A stretch of 64,000 nucleotides of DNA, taken from Sipunculus nudus. Lineage: Eukaryota; Annelida; Sipuncula; Golfingiida; Sipunculidae. Both the position numbers and the translations under genes were made by a program. How positions within the stretch are numbered: the first letter of the stretch is position 1; every line of letters starts with the position of its first letter. Below, in pieces: positions 1 through 10,900 of the stretch. The stretch covers positions 78,529,429-78,593,428 of the forward strand of contig CM049312.1 of assembly GCA_026874595.1 (NCBI GenBank). Direction: 5' to 3'. The notes below the pieces were generated by a model. The model searched no databases. It had not been told where the DNA came from and saw only the letters and a program-made list of their open reading frames with translations.

Positions 1-1
1 T

Positions 2-238
2 TCGGGAACGGGTCAAGGAAAACTCGATAAGATGTTGGTGTTGATTCGGCACATAATTCGGATTCAGGAAGTCATAAAGGAATATTCACAAATGTACAGA
101 TGGTTATGCACGAAAAAACGTGGGAATATGGATCGAATACGTGTGGAGCGGAGGCTTGCATTCATTAGAATGCAGATTCCTGACTATCATATTGAGTTGT
201 ACCAAACTTCCTTAGGGTATTATGCAAGGTTTTCCTGA
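2..238 (+). CDS. C-terminal exon of an unidentified gene (5' partial)
   Basis: The frame is open from the left edge of the window and ends at a TGA at 236-238, giving at least 78 residues. The peptide is basic and rich in I, R and Y, with the segments MYRWLCTKKRGNMDRIRVER and MQIPDYHIELYQTSLGYYAR; no domain is recognised. An AATAAA poly(A) signal follows 27 bases after the stop, which supports this being a true last exon. The start lies outside the window, and the internal ATG at 32 is probably not the initiator because the frame continues upstream of it. It could instead be a chance frame. The reasons to prefer coding are the balanced residue composition in an AT-rich setting and the well-placed poly(A) signal. 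No function is assigned. Confidence 0.5.
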   Translation, partial: SGTGQGKLDKMLVLIRHIIRIQEVIKEYSQMYRWLCTKKRGNMDRIRVERRLAFIRMQIPDYHIELYQTSLGYYARFS

Positions 239-264
239 GCCTACGTAGTTTGTCATCGAGTAAT

Positions 265-270
265 AATAAA
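265..270 (+). terminator. poly(A) signal AATAAA
   Basis: Canonical hexamer 27 bases after the stop codon of the left-edge exon, inside an AT-rich 3' flank. Confidence 0.45.
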
Positions 271-1960
271 AATATTAATAATAATTCCAAATATATTTTG
301 TTCTAGTCATCGTAGTGAAATTAAAAAAAAAAATAAATCCAAACATTCGATATCTCTAAGAGTCTATTTTATAAATCCTTTGGAATGGTAACTACTTTAG
401 ATTTAAAGACTGTATGTATATTAAACATTCATTTCTACATCCCATTTTCCATCCCAACAGTAACTACCTTATAGATCAATATATATTTGCAGCTGTAACT
501 CGGACACCTTTCCGTTAAGTTGTATGCATTATTTTAATACTGTCAGGACACACACTTGGGGTGAGCCGGTCCGCACATCTAGGTGGCAGTCGCACACATG
601 GACACGAGTTGATCTAGAAATGGTGAACTTTTGTCAGATTTACCATGGTCCATGAACACATTTCGATATTTTCAAAGTTTTCAATCTCTATGGGGTTTCT
701 CCTATTCTATAAAACTTTTTAGTAGGCCATAAAACTCTTCACGATCTTGCCCTGTTTACTCTTCCGGGATAAATCCCATATACAGCTTATCATAAAAGGG
801 GTAATAAGATCCTTTTTAAGACCCCCATATTAAAAATTGCGCATTAGCTTAAACAAAAGGAAATAAATGACTTCCTCATTTTTCTGTAATTAAATAGACT
901 CCTATAGGAACACCTGACTGGTCTGTGCTTAGTAACAATTATACAACCTGCCGGAAAAATGGATAAAGACATTAATACACTAACTGCATCCCCCCCCCCC
1001 CCCCCCCCGCCTCTTAGGCCCTTCAGATCTTTATCCAAACAAGCTAGAACATATTGCTCGAAAAGAAAGATTTCCACCAGTGGTTCTAGTACATTTATTT
1101 TTGTTAAGGAGTCTTTATTCTTTATTTAGACATGAAACACAAGCACATTGTTCGAAACAAGGGCACAGGTTGAAATGTATCACATAAAACACATTCAGCA
1201 ATAGCACAAGATCTTAAATTAATTCGGAAAACGGCGGTGTTCCAGACCCGTGGTGTCCGCGATCCGCGGATAGGCGGTCCAATATTTTTTGTTGCCGGTC
1301 CGATCCGGTCGACCCCGAAATTGCGGACCGGACAGGCCAAAGCGGCCTGTCCGCACCTTCATGCTCAAGAGATACTATATCTTTAAGAAAATGTTTAGAT
1401 CAGCCAGGCCCTCTATTTATGTAGCTCACATACAGAAGCAATTCCGTATACAATTTAATCTAAGGGTGTTCAGACAGCACAAAAAGTGTATTTGAAAATA
1501 ACATTGATGAAAATGTAAATTCTACTTTCTTTTCAGCCAGGGCGGCGTCAATTCCGGTTATCATGCTGAAGTCGAACTTATACAGGATGAAGATACACGT
1601 TTAGCACAATGATTACTAACAGACCAGCATGCATTATTCCATATAACCATAACAATCACTGACGAACAAACTCTCAGTTGGTTCGTATATAAAAGCGTGG
1701 TTGGAATAATATTTGTGATAAAATTTATTTTCAGTGTTGTACTTTAAAACAAAATGGTTATGTGCCCGTGAGGCTCTCCGATATATTCCACCAAAACTAT
1801 TACTTAGCAGTGGACGACAATTTAATTTTCTCCGCTGAGGTCTTTTCTCAATTTTACACACTTGATAATATATATCAGAAGTCAACCTGTTTGTTTGACT
1901 TTTGAAGAGTTTGTTCAATCATTTATGCCAACTCTGATTCATTTATTTGAGGGAAAGTAC
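271..1960. other. intergenic, no gene seen
   Basis: AT-rich sequence with a C homopolymer of about 18 bases near 990-1008 and a GC-richer patch near 1230-1350. The open frames here are short, and some read through the homopolymer. Nothing is supported as coding. Confidence 0.5.
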
Positions 1961-1963
1961 TAT

Positions 1964-2445
1964 GGTCCGCCCATCCGTTAACTGTGTGTCGTCGCGGTAA
2001 CTTACCAAGGTTTTGCTGGAGTTTCACGAAACCCGCCATAACTATATATAATCGCCTTATGTTCGATTATAGGCAATATCCATGCATGTTCAATAAGGTC
2101 AGAGGTCGTCAAACTTATTTGTTAGGTCGCCGCGATAACGTAAAACGAGTATGATGGGTTTGGATGAAACTAACCAGAAATATTAACCAATGTAATTATC
2201 TTGCCTAAATTTCTAATTTGCGGATTCCCGGCAAATCCATGCATATTTAATGAGCTCAGAGGTCCCCAGAATTTGGTGGCACCTTAATGACTCACCATGA
2301 ATCTTATGGATATTCATGAAACACATCATAAATATTTGCTAATAGAGTTTCTCACCTGAATTAAATTTTCTGTAAATTCCACGCATATTTAATGAGGTCA
2401 GAGGTCACAAGACATATGGGTGATTCATGAAGCTTCGTGGTACTC
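1964..2445. repeat. decayed ~130-bp satellite, locus 1
   Basis: About three to four diverged units carry the words CGCGGTAACTTACC, TTTCACGAAAC, ATCTCGCC/ATCGCC, GGCAAAATCCA-like and GAGGTCAGAGGTCA in a constant order. The same order recurs at 44.26-44.73 kb. The units have diverged too far to be a recent array. Similar GGTCAGAGGTCA-bearing repeats are common in invertebrate genomes; the family name is not known to me. Confidence 0.7.
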
Positions 2446-2689
2446 TTGTTTTGTGTGCTACAAACATATATTTTAATAACCATAGTTAATTAAAACGACA
2501 TTTGTCGATTTCAAACGGAATAGCAAGAAATATAACTGTTAACGCCTCCACCCGACAGCGTGAAAATAGTCACATCAGCATATTATGACAAATAGCTTTC
2601 CTAGAAAAGAGTGGCTGAAGCTAGGCAGGACTAAAAGAAGGGCTGGACTAATTAAGGAGATAAAATCTGCCATAAGTGGTTCCTTATTG

Positions 2690-3205
2690 GATTAAACTGC
2701 ATCATGAAAGTGATTACATCCCCAGCGATAGTGACAGACTGTCGTCCCTTTCATCCAAGTCATGCAAAATACCGAGGATTCACGGCTCAGCAGATATTTT
2801 AATTAGGCTATAGCCGTCTTCTTAGAATTATGATGGCTGAGGATTGTTTCTACTTTGAACTGGTCATCATAAACTAGATACATTCAATTTAATCCAGGCC
2901 CCCTCTCCACCCCATGAAAGCAACTGAGCGATAATGGGGAATCGGCCATGGAGTGTACCACCTAAAATAAAAGTTCAAGGTAAAAAAAAAATTCATTTGC
3001 AATTCTGTGACCTGGAAATAATATTGTGCTCAAATATCAGATTAAACTATTTGTGAAACTGTTTACATCCCCAGCGATATTGATAGATTTTTTCCTTGCA
3101 AAGTGTATCTGACACTTCTTTTTCCAGTCATAAAAAGTACCGAGGATTCTAAGTTCAGCGAGCAATTCAAAGGGTCCTGTTTATAAGCTAGGTATCATAA
3201 ACATA
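2690..3205 (+). repeat. local direct duplication, two diverged copies
   Basis: Copies at about 2690-2880 and 3042-3205 share, in order, GATTAAACT, TTACATCCCCAGCGATA, an AGTCAT-AAAA-TACCGAGGATTC block and a TCAGC block. Between them is a non-matching segment with an A-run. No coding sequence is seen. Confidence 0.65.
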
Positions 3206-6200
3206 AATGAAGAACTGTGTTTACTTTTTACTTTTTTTGGGTATATACCAATATTTCGTACTAAAACCGTTTGCTTACTCTGTACATAATTGGAGATGCA
3301 TAAACAACCGGCGCCATATGTGGCACAAAACATAAACAAAGCGCGCACGCCACCTGGCGGTCGTACCGTACAACTTTTTTTTTTTATTTTTACCTTCTAA
3401 CCGGTGTTTTTTCTTCCATGTTACTTCTCCTTTCTTCACCATTCATCTCTTTGAGTTGTTGCGCATACGCAAGGTCATGCCTATTGTCGCACAGTTTTGT
3501 TTTGGTAAACATATATACAAAGATTCTATACAAATACAAGGTAATGACAAGTGGCTAAAGTAACACTGGCATGGTGAAACAAACATACACATTAAAATGA
3601 AAACACATTCTACACACACACACACAATTGTTATAATAGACACAATGGTCGCACTGGACTTTGTCACGGATCTCCTCTGTGACCACGCCTCGGATAGGTA
3701 CGCTCTGGTCTAGAACTGTCGGCAATGATGCAAAGAGTGTCCTAAGGGGGTAAATTTTCCTTATTTCTTCATTAATCCAGAGATATTTCAAGTTATTTTT
3801 CGAAGGGGCTATCGCAGCGCCATTTGTCGGCAGCTACGATTGTATATCAAGACAGAAGGCAGTCTGGTTATGTTCAATTCTTCCTAAACAATTGATAAAA
3901 ACACAATCTGATTCGGTTAATAAAACATGTGGTAAATTCAGTTTGAAATAATAAATATGTTATTTCTATGAACTCTGCAACAAACTGACACCTGTTAAGG
4001 GGTGTCTTGTTCACGCCGACCTGATTCTGTATAGCTGGTTATGGTGGCAACATCTCAGTTCAACAAGTGTACATGGGGATTCAGGGTTCTCAGAAAAGCT
4101 AGGAGTAAGCGCCTGTGACGCTTATAATCTCTCTCCGACACTCGATTCTTGGAGCTTCAGGGTCCGGTCGCACCTGCGAATTACTGACTTTGTGATATCA
4201 GGTGTTACTGTTTCCCTCAAATACTGTAGAAAAACGCATTCGTCTGCAAATCTGTAGCGACCTCTTGTGAACAGTAGATTAGTTACTTCGAAGGAGCGGT
4301 CTTGATTTATTGAAACCCTGTCAGTGCTGTTTTGACTTTCTCTCAGAGACTCAATGATACATCAGTGTGCATGATGGATGTTCCAAACTAGACTTTTCTA
4401 TCACTACACAAAATTGCTCATAGAGGTTGTCTGTGGTTATAATTACCCTGCTCAAACATAATCAGACAGATCAGACCCTCGGAAGTGAGGCATAGGCCCT
4501 ATTAACAAGAATGAAACCTAAATCATACCTTGTAATATATTTTACAATTAATTAAAATTAAGATCTGAGGTAACCGTCTATTTTTTTTTTTTTACATCTC
4601 AACCGATGAAGGCCAAGGTCACTGGCCACATGCTCAAAAAACTACATTTAAAAGCTGTTGATTGGTTGTTGAGTGTTATAAATATTGCTAATTGCTAATT
4701 AACCCATGAAAGAGACCATACCATTTACTAAACAGATTCAGAAAAAAGAAGGTTTGCAAAGTATAAATATTTGTGCTAATTATGCAGTTTTACATCTCAT
4801 ATTAGACCTTTGCACCCTCTCCAGCTTTAAATAGTGTGAAATCGTGTGTTAATATTTAAGTTTAGGAGAATAATAGCGAATTTTCAATGGGCACATACTA
4901 GTGGAACAGACTTTATAGTACATACTATTCGATCTCTTCATGTCCACATATATTTATTAGAAAAATTTGTATTTGTTACATTTCACGGAAGAAGTGATAA
5001 TATAGATGACTAACTGATACCGGGCTTTTTACCGGGGTTTGGGAGATATATTAACTGAGACGTGGAATGCTGGCTCATTTTAATTCTAAAATTAAAATGA
5101 AAATATAGGTTTTCAGTGGGACACTGTCTCAATAAGACATGTATAAATATTTTGTTTACATTTATTTTGTGGCGCTGTGCTCGTGGCAAGAAATTCATAC
5201 CCCGGTATGTTTACCTGGAAGACCTGGTCAGTGATGATGTTCACAGTGCAAACCGGAATGAGACGCGGGGGCATTCAAGTATTCGATAATATTTGACTGG
5301 ATTCTATCGTTGGACGTATAAAGATTAGGTTTATGGGGGAACACATGAAAGATTAATTAAATGTACGTTGCAAGGAAACTGTTCCTGAAGAAAGAAGCAT
5401 AAATATGCATAACTCGTAAGTAGAAAAAGCAGAGCCAACTGGACCCCATGTAGAGGGTCCGTATCCAATGTTCAGTCGCCGCATCTTTTTCTTAATCGTA
5501 TCAGACAAATGTTGTGGTCTGAAACCCCCGCCGCCACTCCACCCTACCCCACCCCTGTTCCTAAATTTTGGACCTTGAAAAAGGTTGTTTACACTTATCC
5601 TCCTTGGTTGAGCCTTCCATTTCATAAAGAAGAAACATGTGTTTTTCACTTTTACTGACCACGCACGTGGATGAGAGCCTGGGTCAAATGTAAGACCAGA
5701 CATGCTCAAATCCCTCGCTGAAAGCAAGCGTTATTCATATAAACAATAGTCTTTAATTAATTGTGTGTTTGAGGTTGAGTGACCACGAAGCACGCATTCA
5801 TGTCATTGAAGAAGGCAGTTCTGCTGTGGTCGGTCTAACCTCCGTGCAAGTCAGTCAAAACGAAAAAATCACTCAAAATTATATGTACATTAAAATTATT
5901 TTAATAATGCAGTTTCAGAGAACATTGAGGACAAAGGTGGAGCGAATTCCTTTTATAAGTATTAGAATATTTATGGACAAGAAAAGTATACAGCAACCTT
6001 ACACAATATATAAGAAACGGAGTTATTTTAAAATATGAGAATCATACCAGCCCCACTTATGGCGGTCAAGGTCATTAGTCACATTTAAAAACAGCCTCAG
6101 TTCACACCTGCTATGACGATGTGATGTAAACATTCTAAAAATATGACCGGCCAACACAAATATGGTTATGCCGGGAAACACCATAATGTTGTGAAACATA

Positions 6201-7468
6201 AACCTGAGGTTAATTTTAAAATTCCTGAGATCCATACTAGGTCATCACTTCCATATGCAGCCTTCTATGAAATCACTGAGAGATTTAAACTTCTGAGAAA
6301 ACTTCTTGCTCTAAAGAATAGGTGGACACAAGTTGGGGGACAGAATATTGCATCTAGCTACCAGAAGTGTTGACAGGGAAATCGGGCATAGTTACAAAAA
6401 GTGTAATAGCTGACAGTCCTAAAACAATACCATACTCACAAATTTTACCTGCTGGTTGTATAGGCAGAGATATTAGCCATGACGACATGACACTCAGGCC
6501 TTCTAAAATAAAATGATTTTGGGCTTGCGAGTCATGATACAAGTAATAATATAACACCCATTCTAAGAGTCGGATCAACATAATTGCGTGTGGTAGTATT
6601 TCACATCAGAGACTTATATGGTCGTGTTATATTTGCTTATGAAGAAAAAAGTTGTTATGCAGACAAAATAAATTACATCAGTTACCACCTTTCTTCCCTA
6701 TGTCAGCGATTCATACAAAGTAGTCCGTCATGACGGACGCAGAGACAAACTTTCCGAGTAAGACCAGTCTCGTTATTAATAGCTGCTGCATGAATATACG
6801 TAAGTCAACCGTGGTTGTAAATTTATAATTTTTACCAACAGAATAACGCCACTTTATGTCGTACCTCGGAAAAATGAAAGTTCATCAAGCAGATGAAAAT
6901 GAAAAAGTACTGTTAGAAATGACATGCACAATGACATGTATATATTAGAATCGATGCGAACCCATTAGATTTTACTGCCACCCCAACGTATTCAGTTAAT
7001 TAAAAATCGACGTTTGGTTGGCAGGCTGCCGTTAGGTTGAGATGATCTCTGCAAACACCTCTAGTAATTAACAGTATATATTGTCGGTGGCGACCTCTAG
7101 TGAAAGAAAATTATACCAACCATCTTTCAGGTGCTACCTTGTGGAACACGTACTTCGTTTATTTTTAGAAACAGCCAGAGAACAGCCAGCGTAGCACCTG
7201 GCAGGCAGCAGTACATGCTGGGAGGTTCAGCATGTCTACACACGAGCCTTGCTGTAAAAGAATATTTACACTGAAGGTCAAGGGCGACGCAAAATGAATT
7301 TTTCTGATGAAGACCTTGATATGACATACTGAAGAAATGCCAGTTTGTTAACAATTATCTTGATTCGTAGACTTTAGAAGATCAAGCCCAGGTAGATACA
7401 TATACCAACACTTATAAAAACAAGGTTATATTATGCTTATACAATCAGTATTCCTTGATTGTGGAAAG
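3206..7468. other. intergenic, no gene supported
   Basis: Contains a short (CA)n tract near 3615, scattered A/T homopolymers and one copy of a dispersed repeat (6.0-6.36 kb, listed separately). The longest frame (minus strand 5353-5727, 124 codons) has a low-complexity G/W-rich centre and no splice or poly(A) support. Confidence 0.5.
6005..6360 (+). repeat. dispersed repeat, copy 1 (partner at 50.7 kb)
   Basis: Shares with 50665-51035, in the same order and strand, AAGAAAC-GAGTTATTTTAAAA, TTATGGCGGTCAAG-TCATT, CCAACCAAAACAAA/GGCCAACACAAA plus ATGGTTA, GTAAACATAAAC, TATGTGCAGC-like and CTTCT-AGAAAA blocks. About 350 bases, strongly diverged and non-coding. Confidence 0.6.
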
Positions 7469-7593
7469 CGACCTCTGTTGTTAAAGATGACCTATTACAC
7501 TGACAGGTGCGAGTTTTTGTGACGAAGAGATACAGGTGAGCCAACCTTTGTATAAGTGGATGACATTATAGCTGTTGATCATCTGTGGAAGGG
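7469..7593 (+). promoter_or_regulatory. probable 5' UTR or proximal promoter of ASB copy 1
   Basis: A block at 7469-7550 aligns with 15510-15598 just upstream of the second ASB gene (shared GCGACC, TAAGAT, CTGACAGGTGCG and CAGGTGAGCCAA). Conservation between the copies outside the coding exon suggests transcribed leader or promoter sequence. No TATA box is evident. The CAGGTGAGC could be a splice donor, but no suitable acceptor lies between it and the start codon. Confidence 0.4.
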
Positions 7594-7876
7594 ATGGCGC
7601 AGCTAGTGCCATCTGGCGGCCAGCTGTTTCAGCTGATCGGCGACGTCAGTGACATGGACCTCGGAGCAATGGGTCACGTGACGGCTGAAAATAAAGAGTA
7701 AGTAAATTGATATCACGGTGTGTCTCTCGGTCACGCACTTTTCAGCTCTGACACATGAACGTTATCACACACCCACACGAGCACACACACAGACTATATA
7801 CTCAAACATGGTTGGAAGAAATCGTGTAATTGCGCTGTTCTGCTCGTGACCATTGATGAATGCTGTGTATATATAA

Positions 7877-7953
<77 letters not shown>

Positions 7954-10900
7954 GTTATTATTATTATTAATATCCATATATTATCAATATATCATATTTT
8001 TTATACAATAATGATACTAATACTACTGTTACTCCTACTACTAGACCAATACTAATACTTATTACTAATTATAATAATAATGTTATTGTTGTTATTATTT
8101 TATAATAATAATAATAATAATAATAATAATTATAATAATAATAATTTTGTATTTGTAATTATTTGTATTAGTAGTAGTAGTAGTAGTAGTAGTAGTCGTA
8201 GTAGTAGTATTTGTATTCGCATTAGTATTATTATTAGTATTATAAAATTAGTATGAGTAACAGTAGTATTATATAAGTACCAGTAGTAATACCAGCTACA
8301 GTCGTATCAATACAGTAACAATATAGTGCACGTAAGTAAGGGACAGTAGCAATCGTAGTATAAGTAGTAATAATGGAAGTACATGTAATGATAGCAGAAA
8401 CAATAAAAGTAGAAAAGTAGTAATAGTATTGCAGAAGCTGCAGTATAAGTATAAGAAATAGTAGAAATGGCCGTTGTCAGTACAGCGGTAGGGGAAGCAG
8501 TAGCAGCAGTAGTAGAAGTAGAAGTAGAAGAAGTTTTATAGTAGTAGAAGTAGTAGCAGTAGCAGTAGCAGTAGCAGTAGTAGTAGTAGTAGCAGTAGTA
8601 GTAGTAGTAGTAGCAGCAGTAGTAGTAGTAGTAATCTTTAACGTGCAGCAGATTAAAATAAGAAACAACAGTGGAATCAATGGAAGTATGTAGTGTTTGT
8701 GAGATACATGTCTTATCTTACGTTTATCGCCAAATTTGTTTCCTTTATGAGCGTTTTACTCATTTGAAATCTGTCATTTCAGTGTGATCACGGCCACCAG
8801 ACGAGATAACTATCAACTTCTGTCTCAGCTGTTACAGGAGAAACGTCTGTATGCACTTGATGACCTGGGACGAGCGCTGCAGGTGATCACTTTAATTCCA
8901 TATGCAGACAAAAATTACCCCACAGGACATGAGATTTACAAATGTTCATGATAATACACACATACAGAATTCTCTTGACAAAATCACAAATGCTAGGGGC
9001 GATTAAGCTCACACTACTGTAAATTTAAGTGGCAATGATCGGGGTAAACGAAAACACGCGAAAACACGACAAGGATCAAAGATGGCGCCACCAATCTTCC
9101 GTAAATAACAATGGCATATTAGATCTTCGGTCAATTGTTTGGGTTAATCCATGCAATCTTTCTTAAGGTTATTGACATTTTGTTTGCCTTTCAACAAAAA
9201 TGGACCTATTCAAGGTCAAGGTCACATTCCTAGTAAATGACATGGCCTTATTTCAAATAGGTTCGTCTACTCACCCACACCTTGGCATATGTTAAGTTTG
9301 ATGAAAATCCGTTAAATATTTGTGACCGTGCTAACCATAGTTTCCCCCGACTTTGGGCTTGAATCCCACAAATATTTGCTGAGCAGTGTAAGAATGATAT
9401 CAATTGCAATACCATGTCAGCGACCTTTTTAGAATTTAGAGATTACAAAATAGTAAAATGTACTAAGTAATAAGGTAAACCCACGGTCCATCCGCCGGTC
9501 AGTCTGTCTGTCTGTTAATGTTCAGACTGTTCGTTTTGTTTATAGCCACATGTTTATAACATGTGGTGGGCCGTCAGACTGACATTTCGACTTTCGCACA
9601 TACCGATAAAGATATTATTTTTTTTACAATATGCACATATACCATGTTTACTACTAGCTTCTAGATAAATAAACTGATTCATCCGACACACAGACGTTAT
9701 AATAACTTTGACATAGAGTTCATTAATATGTACATAAGATAAGTCAGAAATCACATAAATTTTACAGTAAAGGTGGATGAATAGATGGCTTGAGGATCTT
9801 TTTTTATAATTTCAGGTGGCAGCCCAGAAAGGGTATAGCGATTGTGCTGCCCTCTTGCTTCGAGCAGGTGCACTACCGGACATTCATGACATGATGGGAT
9901 TCACGCCAATCATGATGGCGGCCAAGGAAGGTCATGTGGAGGTCGTGCGGATGTTGATTAGTGCCGGGTGCAAAATCAACAAGCCTTCACGGCGGTAAGA
10001 GAGAGTAAATGTCACACGTTATAAAACAAACACTATGAATATTATATTTCAAGATACCTGAATCTGGAAGTAGTGTAGTTTATTCAAGAAATTTCTCCCG
10101 ACACTATCGTTCCCTCAAAAAGCTACATTTTATTTTGAAACTGTAAATTGTTTAATAGATTTGTGGGTTATAATGTATGTTTATTTCTATATCTGGGTCA
10201 ACATTTTTGTCTGTGGGTTTTCTAAGGTCTCCCTGGTGCAAAACCATCGTTTTTTCCCTTCTTCTTCTTATTTCATCTGCCCATGTTTGTGTTAGATATC
10301 CAATACTTCTGATTTTCAATAACTTGCCAATATTAAAGGGAAATAATCAGGTGCAATATTGCCCCTGTTCTTTCTCACTACCAATTAGTTTTGCTTAATA
10401 TGAACCTTTTCCAGCAAAACTATCCTAGCACACAGTCTCAGTACCTCCAATACAGTTGTTTAACTCCTTGTTATAGAAATAAACACGTCATACAATATAG
10501 GCCTCCTTTTCCAAAGGGGGAGGCGTAATTACGCGACCACCATTTTAGATGACAGGTTTATCTCATGGATCTCCTCAACTGATAAGTTTGTGGACTCGCT
10601 TGGATGACTTTAGAAAAAATTATCGGTTGATTTTGAAGGTATGACTTTATATTTTTGTATCCCCTTTAAATTTCAGATTATTGTATTATTGCATTATAGT
10701 CATAAAGCCTGTATATTATATTATTATGTTCAAAGTAACACTACAGCAAAGTGTTCACAGTTAAAGAAATTGACAATCAACTATTTCATCTACATAGTTT
10801 AATACTTAAAGTGTTTCTATATACAGAATCCGAGCGACGCCCCTCCACTACGCCTCGGCTAATGGTCACACCCGGTCCGTGTTGCTGTTGTTGAAACATG

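Noticed and set aside
5353-5727. 124-codon minus-strand frame
   Set aside because: Longest frame outside known genes, but with a low-complexity G/W-rich middle, no domain, and no splice or poly(A) support.
7523-7545. Splice donor CAGGTGAGCC ending a 5' UTR exon of ASB copy 1
   Set aside because: No acceptor with room for an intron before the ATG at 7594; conservation with copy 2 is explained by duplication of the leader.
7765-8055. Frames of alternating I/Y on both strands
   Set aside because: Products of a (AT)37 tract in an ASB intron; the same applies to frames at 24.86, 25.5, 33.1 and 45.4 kb.
8477-8680. Threonine/alanine-rich minus-strand frame
   Set aside because: Translation of an AGT/AGC microsatellite.
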